Assembly: GCA_005884005.1 (NCBI GenBank)
Contig: VAWI01000065.1
Location: 1-32,579 of the forward strand
DNA from: Actinomycetota bacterium
GTDB taxonomy: Bacteria > Actinomycetota > Thermoleophilia > Gaiellales > Gaiellaceae
DNA: 32,579 bases
Reading direction: 5' to 3'
Within the stretch, counting starts at the first letter, position 1. Each line of letters starts with the position of its first letter. The translations under genes and the position numbers were made by a program. Below the pieces are notes generated by a model. The model worked only from the letters and a program-made list of their open reading frames with translations. It was not told the DNA's origin and did not search any database. Below are positions 23,478-29,944 of the stretch, piece by piece.

Positions 23478-24106
23478 TGCGCGGGCGCCGCGCCTAGCTC
23501 CCGCTGTTCCTCCTCGGCTTCAGCGGTCAGATCGCCGATCAGCTCCTGTGTTCGCTCGGGCGCGAGCCGAACTGAAAGCGCCAACGCGTACACCGCGAGG
23601 CTGAACAAGGCGACGACGACGATGTCCCACCAGAACGGGATGGTGTCCCGGCCGTCGTACTGGCCGAGCCAGGAGATGACCGCCATGCCGATGAGCGCAG
23701 GCGGCACGAGCGCGTACGAGAGCACCGTCGCCGAGGTGATGAAGCCGACGAACTTCTGCCAGCCGGGAAAGGGGAGGAAGAGGATGACGCCGACGACGAA
23801 GGTGAGGACGATGCCGACGATCGGCACCCGCTTAGAGTTCAGCCAGTGCAGCGGTGACCAGACATAGCCCTCGCGGCTGAGGGCGTAAGACAGGCGTGAG
23901 CTCGAGGCGACGTAGATCAGGCCCGTCCCGCCGGGAGAGACGGCCGCGTCGACGTACAGCAGGACGGCGAGCCAGCCGAGCCCGACGGCGGTCGCAAGCC
24001 CCGCGAATGGCCCCGCGAGCCCGTTGAAGGCCAGCTTCCCCCAGCCGTTCGAGAGGAGCGGCTTCGACTGCGGCCACGAGCGCGGAGTTACCCACGTCGG
24101 CGCGAA
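23474..24106 (-). pseudogene. 5'-truncated APC-family amino acid permease
   Basis: One open frame of about 211 codons encodes only the C-terminal half of an APC permease. Readable segments are the VDAAVSPGGTGLIYVASSSRLSYALSREG region, a helix-8-like signature of the family, then KRVPIVGIVLTFVVGVILFLPFPGWQKFVGFITSATVLSYALVP and three more hydrophobic helices. The frame is closed by TGA at 24107-24109 and offers no usable start until a GTG at 23827, deep inside the fold. The first six or so helices are absent: the next 7 bp lead straight into the stop of the GNAT gene. A deletion between the two genes best explains this. A fragment translated from 23827 would be 117 aa and not a transporter. 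Confidence 0.8.
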
Positions 24107-24115
24107 TCAATCAAT

Positions 24116-24955
24116 CTAGCCCTGCTCGAACGTGATCTCGGCCGCCTCGCAAACTCGGCGGTAACCGATCTGCTCGTAGATCCTGTTCGCGGTCGGGTTC
24201 GCGAGGTCTGTGAAGAGGAAGCAGAAGCGCCGCTTGGCGAGCAGGCGCTCAGAGAGCTCGGCGACCAGGGCCGAGGCATAGCCGTGCCGCCTGTACTCGG
24301 GCGGTGTGTAGACGGGCCCGATCCGGATCCCGTTCGGAGTCGGGTTTCCGAATGCCGCGAGCGAGACCGTGCGACCGTCTTCCCAGAGAGAGATCCCGGC
24401 TTCTCCGGCCTGCAGGCGATGGTCGACGGCGTGGGCGACAGACTTGTCGTCGGGGGACTCGCCGAGCGCCTCCTCCGCGAAGGCCCGAAACCAGTCGAGG
24501 AGCAAGGGACGGTCGTGAGCTCCGGCGTCACGCAACCGGCCGGAGATTGCGGCCGGCGGCTCGACGCGCCCGAGCGAGAAGACGCCTTGGGCTCGGTTCG
24601 TGCGGGGCGTGGCACCTGTTCTCGCCGCCCAGGATGCGGCGAACGCCTGCGCTTCCGGCAGCGCCGCGACCACGCCGGGAAGCTCATCGTCGATAGCGGC
24701 CGCGAGTGCCTCGAGCACCGAATCGTCGCGCGGGCGAGCCAAGACGAGGTTGTGCGGCGGCGTCCTGAGCGCGGCGCCGACCGTGTCCGAGCCGTCCTCG
24801 GCCAGCCATAGCCCATAGTCCGGGTAGTGCAAAGGGTGGTCTCGGAGCGTCCCGGCGATCCCAAGAATGAGGTTGTGGCGCGCCTCGTCCTCGAGCAACA
24901 GCGCCGAAGCCGCCTCGAGGAAGGCGCCGGGATCCTCGACGCGGCAAACGTCCAT
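24116..24955 (-). CDS. GNAT family N-acetyltransferase
   Basis: 279 aa. The C-terminal half is a GNAT fold: IRIGPVYTPPEYRRHGYASALVAELSERLL carries the acetyl-CoA pyrophosphate loop (R-R-x-G-x-A), and FTDLANPTANRIYEQIGYRRV is the usual last helix-strand. The N-terminal half (about 1-130) is a degenerate partner domain, as in other two-domain GNATs. Substrate unknown. The ATG is fixed by TACGAT 6 nt upstream. The stop lies 7 bp from the broken permease frame, so a deletion may have joined the two; the GNAT itself looks intact. Confidence 0.88.
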   Translation of the reverse strand: MDVCRVEDPGAFLEAASALLLEDEARHNLILGIAGTLRDHPLHYPDYGLWLAEDGSDTVGAALRTPPHNLVLARPRDDSVLEALAAAIDDELPGVVAALPEAQAFAASWAARTGATPRTNRAQGVFSLGRVEPPAAISGRLRDAGAHDRPLLLDWFRAFAEEALGESPDDKSVAHAVDHRLQAGEAGISLWEDGRTVSLAAFGNPTPNGIRIGPVYTPPEYRRHGYASALVAELSERLLAKRRFCFLFTDLANPTANRIYEQIGYRRVCEAAEITFEQG

Positions 24956-24961
24956 GCGTGG

Positions 24962-24967
24962 ATCGTA
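24962..24967 (-). promoter_or_regulatory. -10 element (TACGAT), leaderless-type
   Basis: TACGAT on the minus strand ends 6 nt before the ATG of the GNAT gene, with no Shine-Dalgarno sequence between. Confidence 0.5.
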
Positions 24968-25064
24968 GGCCCCGCGCGTGTTCAGGAGGCCTTGGCGAAA
25001 CGCAGTCTGTGCCGCCGGAACGCGCTGCTCGCCACCGGCTCCGCCCTGGTATCGCAGTCGCGCC

Positions 25065-25081
25065 CGTAGCTTTCAGCTACG
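25065..25081. repeat. Inverted repeat in the GNAT-proline dehydrogenase gap
   Basis: CGTAGCT-TTC-AGCTACG, perfect 7-bp arms around 3 nt, about 100 bp upstream of the proline dehydrogenase start. Possible operator for a repressor or activator of proline use; the position is also compatible with an RNA hairpin. The rest of the 218-bp gap shows no gene or tRNA. Confidence 0.45.
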
Positions 25082-25156
25082 AACGCTCTCTGCGTCCTTG
25101 CCTCGGAACGACCATCGCGCCCCGACGACGAGCGGCGTCTCGCCAAGCCCTCCAAC

Positions 25157-25162
25157 TACAAT
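25157..25162 (+). promoter_or_regulatory. -10 element (TACAAT) of proline dehydrogenase
   Basis: TACAAT, one mismatch from TATAAT, ends 11 nt before GTG 25174. Transcription would start within about 5 nt of the start codon. No -35 or Shine-Dalgarno sequence is recognisable. Confidence 0.5.
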
Positions 25163-25173
25163 CCGCCCCGCTC

Positions 25174-26097
25174 GTGATCCTGGATCGCACGATCGCGCGA
25201 ATGCTGCCGGCGGTGCCGAAGCCGCTCGTGCAAATGCTGGCGCAGCGCTACATCGCCGGGCCGACGCTCTCGGATGCCTGCCGCGTGGTCAAGACGGCCA
25301 ACGCGCAGGGCAAGCTGGCCACGATCGACGTCCTCGGCGAGGAGATCACTCGGGACGACGAGGCTCGTGCGATCGCAGGCGCCTACCGCGACGTCTTCGA
25401 GACGATCGGGCGGGAGGGGCTCGACTCGAACGTGAGCGTGAAGCTGACCGCGCTCGGGCTGAAGCTCGACTACGACCTCTGCCGCGAGAACCTCGAGTCG
25501 GTGGTCGGCGAGGCGGCGCGCCGGCGCAACTTTGTTCGCATCGACATGGAGGACTCCTCGACGACCGACGACACGCTGCGCCTTTATCGCGAGCTCCGCG
25601 AGGCCGGCCACGAGAACCTCGGCGTCGTCCTGCAGGCGTACCTTCGGCGGACTCTCGACGACATCCGCTCGCTCGCCGACCTTCAGCCGAGCGTCCGGAT
25701 CTGCAAAGGCATTTACGTCGAACCGCCGGAGCTTGCCTACCAGGGTTACGACGAGGTGCGCTCGAACTTCCTGCGGGCGCTCGAGGGTCTGCTAGATGCC
25801 GGCTGCTACGTGGGAATCGCGACCCATGACGACTGGCTCGTCTCGGAGGGGCGCCGGATCGTCGCTCGGCGCGGTCTCGCGAAGGACGAGTACGAGTTCC
25901 AGATGCTGCTCGGCGTGGCCGAGGCGCTGGGGGACAAGCTAGTCCGCGACGGCCACAGGCTGCGTATCTACGTCCCCTTCGGCGAGCACTGGTACGCCTA
26001 TTCGCTGCGCCGGCTGCAGGAGAACCCGAAGATCGCGGGCTACATCGCCGCGGACGCGCTCGGGCGCTTCGTGCCGCGGCGCAACGGCTCCGCTTGA
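25174..26097 (+). CDS. Proline dehydrogenase (monofunctional)
   Basis: 307 aa, the size of the small single-domain PRODH enzymes of Gram-positive and Deinococcus-type bacteria. They oxidise proline to pyrroline-5-carboxylate with FAD and pass electrons to the quinone pool at the membrane. The TIM-barrel motifs are present in order: VSVKLTALGLKLD, RIDMEDSS, GVVLQAYLRRT, RICKGIY, GIATHDD, and RIYVPFGEHWYAYSLRRLQENP, whose Arg pair binds the substrate carboxylate. The GTG at 25174 begins just before the conserved N-terminus; longer in-frame readings cover low-similarity sequence. The overlapping downstream gene is a class III aminotransferase. P5C dehydrogenase is not in the window. Confidence 0.94.
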   Translation: MILDRTIARMLPAVPKPLVQMLAQRYIAGPTLSDACRVVKTANAQGKLATIDVLGEEITRDDEARAIAGAYRDVFETIGREGLDSNVSVKLTALGLKLDYDLCRENLESVVGEAARRRNFVRIDMEDSSTTDDTLRLYRELREAGHENLGVVLQAYLRRTLDDIRSLADLQPSVRICKGIYVEPPELAYQGYDEVRSNFLRALEGLLDAGCYVGIATHDDWLVSEGRRIVARRGLAKDEYEFQMLLGVAEALGDKLVRDGHRLRIYVPFGEHWYAYSLRRLQENPKIAGYIAADALGRFVPRRNGSA

Positions 26098-27104
26098 TCT
26101 GGGCCGAGGCGGAAGGCTGCCGCGTCGTCGACACCGACGGCAGGGAATACCTCGACCTCTCCGCCGGCTTCGGAGTCGCTGCGCTCGGGCACCGGAATCC
26201 GAAGATCCTCGCGGCCTGGCGCGCCCAGCGGGTCGTGCACGCGCTCGGCGATCTCGCGGAGGCTGAGATCGCCGTCGAGCTCCGTAGACGGCTGCCCCGG
26301 CCAGCGAAGCTCGGCGTCACGGGTGAGGACGCGGTCGAGATCGCGCTTCGGACCGCGCTGCTCGCGACCGGCAAGCCGGGGATCCTCGCCTTCGAAGGCG
26401 CCTACCACGGGACCGGCCTGCTCGCACTTGCCGCGACGTCGATCGATGCCTTTCGGCTCCCGTTTCGGACCTGGTTGCCCGGCCCCGTCTACCGGCGGCG
26501 GTTCGGCGAGGACCCCGGTCCGTTGCCCGCGCGCTGCGGCTGTGTGATCGTCGAGCCGGTGCAGGCGCGAGGCGGCGCACAGGTGCCGTCGCCCGACTTC
26601 CTGCGAGTCCTCCGCCGCCGTTGCACCGCGCGCGGCGCGTTACTGATTGTCGACGCGATCTACGCTGGGCTCGGCCGCACGGGAGAGCTCTGGCCCGGGG
26701 CCGAGTTCGCCGATGTGCTCGTGGTCGGCAAGGCGCTCGGCCACGGCCTGCCGATCTCGGCCGCGCTCTTCTACCGCGACGAGCTCGAGCGGGTCTGGGA
26801 GCTGGGCGACGAAGACGTCTACACGCACACGCACGTCGGCAACCCGCTCGCGTGTACGGCCGCGCTCGTGGTGCTCGACGAAGTGCCGAAGCTGCTCGAC
26901 CGCGTCGACGCGGCCGGCGAGCGGTTCGAGCGCGAGGGCTGGCATGGCAAGGGTCTGCTGCGCGCGCGGGAAGGCGATGCCGGCGAGGCGCTCCGGCGTG
27001 GCGTCATCGTCATCCCGGCCGGGCCGGGCGGAAAGCTGATCTCGGCGACCCCACCCCTGACGATCACGGACGCCGACCTCGACGAGGCGTTTTCGCTGCT
27101 CTAG
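26094..27104 (+). CDS. Class III PLP-dependent aminotransferase, short form
   Basis: 336 aa, against 400-450 for the family. PLP Lys213 lies in VVGKALGHGLPIS, and Asp187 in IVDAIYAGLGRTG contacts the pyridine nitrogen; the usual DE pair there is DA. EGAYHGTG and THVGNPLACTAAL also match. The N-terminus begins directly at IWAEAEGCRVVDTDG, so the usual 30-40 residue N-terminal arm is missing, and the C-terminal domain is compressed. The TTG start overlaps the proline dehydrogenase stop (TTGA). Nearness to PRODH makes an ornithine- or aminobutyrate-type transaminase reaction conceivable, but this is only inference. The 3' end overlaps the convergent methyltransferase gene by 4 bp. Confidence 0.85.
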   Translation: MIWAEAEGCRVVDTDGREYLDLSAGFGVAALGHRNPKILAAWRAQRVVHALGDLAEAEIAVELRRRLPRPAKLGVTGEDAVEIALRTALLATGKPGILAFEGAYHGTGLLALAATSIDAFRLPFRTWLPGPVYRRRFGEDPGPLPARCGCVIVEPVQARGGAQVPSPDFLRVLRRRCTARGALLIVDAIYAGLGRTGELWPGAEFADVLVVGKALGHGLPISAALFYRDELERVWELGDEDVYTHTHVGNPLACTAALVVLDEVPKLLDRVDAAGERFEREGWHGKGLLRAREGDAGEALRRGVIVIPAGPGGKLISATPPLTITDADLDEAFSLL

Positions 27105-27814
27105 GGCTTCGACGCGATCAGGACGAACTGGCCCGGAACACGCGGGTCCTTCTCGCGCCAGTAGGTCGCGTAGATGGTCGAGAACTCCTCCAGCGACCGG
27201 ATCACGAGCCCGGCGCCGGCGACGGCGGTGACGATCTGGCCAAGCCGCCAGAAGCGCTCGTACTTCTGCTCCTGCGCCGGCTCTCCCGGGAGATCGAAGT
27301 GCCGCCAGCCGACTTCGACGATCGGGGTCTCGTCGAAGTAATCCTCGCGCCAGTGTGAGGCCTGGTCGACGCACGCCGAGACTGGGTGGTCGTCGTAGGC
27401 GAGCAGCGTGCCGCCGGGCTTGAGCGCGGAGGCGATCCCGCTTGCCCAGGCGTCGAGATCGTGGAGCCAGTGAAACACGCCGCCGCCCGTGTAGACGAAG
27501 TCGAAGCGGCCGCGTTCGAGCTGGAGCGGCAGCTGGTGGACATCCCCCTCGAGGAATAGCGCGTTCGGCACCCGCTCGCGCGCGACGGCGGTTGCTTCGG
27601 CGGAGATGTCGACGCCCGTGACGAGCGCGCCGAGCTCGGCGAGCTGGGCGCTCGACTCGCCGGTCGCGCACTGCAGGTGGAGCACATGCTTGCCGTTCAC
27701 GTCGGGGAGCCGCTCGCGGATCGTCTCCGGGATTCCGAGCTGTCCCACCATCGCGTCGGCGCGGCGGCGGTGGATCTCGTCCCAGGCTCGACGGTTGTAG
27801 TCGGTCGGTTCCAC
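27101..27814 (-). CDS. SAM-dependent methyltransferase, class I
   Basis: 237 aa from a GTG that lies 2 bp after the FabL-like gene's stop. SAM motif I is VLHLQCATGESSAQLAELG and motif II TGVDISAEATAVARER; FDFVYTGGGVFHWLHDLDAW and ALKPGGTLLAYDDHP correspond to later motifs. The N-terminal NRRAWDEIHRRR resembles the cap helix of small-molecule methyltransferases of the Methyltransf_11/25 kind. Longer in-frame readings invade the FabL-like gene. The substrate is unknown; co-transcription with a short-chain reductase does not identify it. Confidence 0.87.
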   Translation of the reverse strand: MEPTDYNRRAWDEIHRRRADAMVGQLGIPETIRERLPDVNGKHVLHLQCATGESSAQLAELGALVTGVDISAEATAVARERVPNALFLEGDVHQLPLQLERGRFDFVYTGGGVFHWLHDLDAWASGIASALKPGGTLLAYDDHPVSACVDQASHWREDYFDETPIVEVGWRHFDLPGEPAQEQKYERFWRLGQIVTAVAGAGLVIRSLEEFSTIYATYWREKDPRVPGQFVLIASKP

Positions 27815-27816
27815 GA

Positions 27817-28557
27817 CTATTGCGCCAGCAGCGAAAAGCCGCCGTCGACGACGAGCGTGTGGCCGCGCACCATCTCGGCGCCCGGGGAGCAAAGCCAGGC
27901 GACTGCGTCCGCGACGTCGGCGGGCTCGACCAGCCGGCCGGCCGGTGTCCGGTCGCGGCCCATGCGCAGCATCTCGTCCTTGTTCGGGAAGTGGTCGAGC
28001 GCCTCGGTCTCGACCACCCCGGCCGAGACGGCGTTGACACGGATCCCGCGCGGCGCGAGCTCGACGGCGAGGTAGCGCACCAGCGATTCGAGCGCGGCCT
28101 TCGAGGTGCCGACCACGACGTAGTTCTCGAGCACGCGGATAGAGCCGAGGCTGGAGAGGCCGACGATCGACGACCCAGGCTGCATCTGCGACGCTGCGGC
28201 CCTCGCGAGCGCTAGCAGGGCATACGCGTTCGCATCAAGCGTCCAGTCCCAGTGCTTCTTCTCGACCTCGAGCGCGGGTCGGATCACCCCCGTGGCGGCA
28301 TTGTGGATCAGGGCGTCCAGTGGGCCGAGCTCTGCGACATCGCGGGCGACCCGGTCCGAGGAGACGTTGCCACGCACGAGCACGGGCTCGGCTCCCGCGG
28401 CGCGGAGCTCCTCGGCGGTCGCTTCGGCGGCGCTGTCGTTACGCAGGTAGCCGATCGCGAGTCGCTTTGCGCCCAGCTCGGCGAACCGGAGCGCGATCGT
28501 CTTGCCGATCCCGCGCGAGCCGCCGGTCACGAAGACCGAGGCGCCGTCGAACCTCAT
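27817..28557 (-). CDS. fabL: FabL-like enoyl-ACP reductase (SDR family)
   Basis: 246 aa short-chain dehydrogenase. The NAD(P) loop is TGGSRGIGKTIA, with HNAATGV as the NNAG-type motif. The catalytic motif is not the usual YxxxK: ENYVVVGTSKAALESLVRYLAVEL gives Tyr-X6-Lys, the spacing of enoyl-ACP reductases FabI/FabL, and the surrounding sequence is close to Bacillus FabL. It would reduce trans-2-enoyl-ACP in the last step of the fatty-acid elongation cycle, using NADPH in FabL. I chose ATG 28557 (MRFDGASVFVTGG). The longer GTG reading would start inside a palindromic repeat. The gene is followed after 2 bp by a methyltransferase gene. Confidence 0.85.
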   Translation of the reverse strand: MRFDGASVFVTGGSRGIGKTIALRFAELGAKRLAIGYLRNDSAAEATAEELRAAGAEPVLVRGNVSSDRVARDVAELGPLDALIHNAATGVIRPALEVEKKHWDWTLDANAYALLALARAAASQMQPGSSIVGLSSLGSIRVLENYVVVGTSKAALESLVRYLAVELAPRGIRVNAVSAGVVETEALDHFPNKDEMLRMGRDRTPAGRLVEPADVADAVAWLCSPGAEMVRGHTLVVDGGFSLLAQ

Positions 28558-28566
28558 GGTCTTCGC

Positions 28567-28612
28567 GGGGCGTGTCCCCGTGCCTGGCACTGGGGCACGG
28601 CCTGCCGGGACG
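28567..28612. repeat. Imperfect 46-bp repeat, copy 1
   Basis: Starts with GGGGCGTGTC and ends with GGGACG; matches 28692-28737 without gaps at 37 of 46 positions. It contains nested dyads: GTGCCTGGCAC (28580-28590) and CCGTGCC/GGCACGG (28578-28584 and 28594-28600). It lies just upstream of the FabL-like gene and could work as a terminator, an attenuator or a REP-like element. Confidence 0.65.
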
Positions 28613-28691
28613 CGTTGGATCGCGTTGGCACGGCGGCCACGATCCCCAAAGGGCGGCTGTTGCAGGCGACTTCGGTCAGACGGGGCTGCTC

Positions 28692-28737
28692 GGGGCGTGT
28701 CTCCGGGTCTGGCACCGGGTCACGTCTCGACGGGACG
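28692..28737. repeat. Imperfect 46-bp repeat, copy 2
   Basis: Same element as 28567-28612, in direct orientation 125 bp away. Its last 18 bases form the end of the 95-aa gene including its stop codon, so that protein's C-terminus (PHRPVET) is partly repeat-encoded. The central dyad is less perfect (GGTCTGGCACC). Confidence 0.65.
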
Positions 28738-29007
28738 ATGAGGCAGCGGCGCGTCGGCTGGCGCTGAGCTCGGGAGCTCCTCCCAGCCCGGCACGTCTCG
28801 CCTGACGCGGCCGCCGGCCTCTGCCTTCGACGAGGCATGGCCGAGCCGGTCGAGCAGCTGCATCTTCTCCTCGCCGTACCGCCGCACGGAGTCGTCTTCC
28901 GGGAGGTCCTTCACGAGCTCCTCGATGCGTGCGCGCAGCTGGTAGGCGAACTGCGGAGTCGCCGGCCCGACGAGCGCGTCGATGGCCTCTTTCGTCGGCT
29001 CAGGCAT
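28720..29007 (-). CDS. Small conserved protein of unknown function
   Basis: 95 aa, soluble. The conserved-looking part is the first 60 residues: PEPTKEAIDALVGPATPQFAYQL, then RARIEELVKDLPEDDSVRRYGEEKMQLLDRLG, a predicted pair of helices. The last 30 residues are Pro/Ala-rich and partly encoded by a repeat element. The ATG is fixed by TAGGCT 7 nt upstream. Similar small proteins with TPQFAYQ and RYGEEKM are familiar to me as uncharacterised Thermoleophilia proteins. It is divergent from the DMT exporter, with start codons 31 bp apart. Confidence 0.78.
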   Translation of the reverse strand: MPEPTKEAIDALVGPATPQFAYQLRARIEELVKDLPEDDSVRRYGEEKMQLLDRLGHASSKAEAGGRVRRDVPGWEELPSSAPADAPLPHRPVET

Positions 29008-29014
29008 CGCAAAG

Positions 29015-29020
29015 AGCCTA
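29015..29020 (-). promoter_or_regulatory. -10 element (TAGGCT), leaderless-type
   Basis: TAGGCT on the minus strand ends 7 nt before the ATG of the 95-aa gene, beside the divergent plus-strand element at 29026. Confidence 0.5.
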
Positions 29021-29025
29021 ATGGG

Positions 29026-29031
29026 TAGGGT
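29026..29031 (+). promoter_or_regulatory. -10 element (TAGGGT) that decides the DMT start
   Basis: TAGGGT ends 7 nt before GTG 29039. The in-frame ATG codons at 29021 and 28982 have neither such a hexamer nor a Shine-Dalgarno site, so GTG 29039 is preferred. Confidence 0.5.
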
Positions 29032-29038
29032 CGAGCGG

Positions 29039-29944
29039 GTGCGCCGTCCGGAGATTGCAGACCTGATGCTGTTTGCAACGGTCGTGATCTGGTCGCTCAA
29101 CTTCACCGTCACGAAGTACGTCTTGAACCATGGGTTCAAGCCGCTCGCGTACAGCGCCGTCCGTTTCGGGACCGCCGCCTTGCTCTTCATCGGCTTCACC
29201 TGGGTGCGAGAGCACTCGTTCCGGCTCGCCCGCCGCGACATCCCGTTCATGCTCGGCGCTGCGACCGTCGGGATCTTCCTCAACTCGGTCGCGTTCATCT
29301 ACGGCACGAAGCTGACGACGGCGGCGACCGTCGCGCTCATCTTCGGGACGATGCCGATCCTGACCGCGCTCTTCGCGGCGGTGGGTGGAATCGAGCGGCT
29401 GCACTCCCGGTTCTGGCTCGCTGCCGCGGTCTCGTTCGGCGGCGTGTGCATGGTCGCGTTCGGCGCGAAAAGCGGCATCTCGGGCGACCTCTGGGGCTAC
29501 GCCCTGGCGTTGTTCGCGACGGCCACCTGGGCCGCCTATTCAGTCGCGATCGCGCCGCTGATGACTCGCTATACGGCCTCGAGGATCAGCGCCTGGGCGC
29601 TCACCGTGGGCGCCATCCCTCTGCTCGCAGTGGGCTCGCCGCAGCTCGCGTCGCAGGACTACGGTGATCTGCCGAGCCTGGTGTGGCTCGCCTTTGTGTT
29701 CGCGGTCCTCGCCCCGCTCTTCCTGACAAACCTCCTTTGGTTCAACTCGATCGACCGGGTCGGCCCATCCCGGGCTTCCCTGTACACGAACCTGCAGCCG
29801 TTCCTCGGGGCGGTCTTCGCGCTCGTGCTCCTGCATGAGCCCCTCACGCGCTACCAGGTCGCGGGCGGACTGCTGATCGCGGTCGGAATCGTCCTCTCGC
29901 GGAGACGGGAGCCGGTTCTGGTGCCGAGCGGTGAATCGCCATGA
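29039..29944 (+). CDS. DMT superfamily transporter (EamA family)
   Basis: 301 aa, ten hydrophobic helices in two EamA repeats. The first starts at LMLFATVVIWSLNFTVTKYVL (family WG/S-NF pattern); the second is around WGYALALFATATWAAYSVAIAPLM. The C-terminal repeat ends with ASLYTNLQPFLGAVFALVLLHEPLTRYQVAGGLLIAVGIVLS, the usual E-P-L-x-x-x-Q/Y-x-x-G signature. These proteins export amino acids or other small metabolites. I chose GTG 29039 because of the -10 element upstream; ATG 29021 (six residues longer) is the alternative. Its stop overlaps the start of the next MFS gene in ATGA, so both exporters are coupled. Confidence 0.92.
   Translation: MRRPEIADLMLFATVVIWSLNFTVTKYVLNHGFKPLAYSAVRFGTAALLFIGFTWVREHSFRLARRDIPFMLGAATVGIFLNSVAFIYGTKLTTAATVALIFGTMPILTALFAAVGGIERLHSRFWLAAAVSFGGVCMVAFGAKSGISGDLWGYALALFATATWAAYSVAIAPLMTRYTASRISAWALTVGAIPLLAVGSPQLASQDYGDLPSLVWLAFVFAVLAPLFLTNLLWFNSIDRVGPSRASLYTNLQPFLGAVFALVLLHEPLTRYQVAGGLLIAVGIVLSRRREPVLVPSGESP

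Noticed and set aside
23474..23827. 117-codon frame from GTG 23827 as an intact small membrane protein
   Set aside because: The frame extends upstream with clear permease homology but no start codon, so it is the tail of a broken gene.
24956..25173. tRNA or riboswitch in the 218-bp gap before proline dehydrogenase
   Set aside because: No cloverleaf or known riboswitch core could be drawn; only one short inverted repeat and a -10 element are visible.
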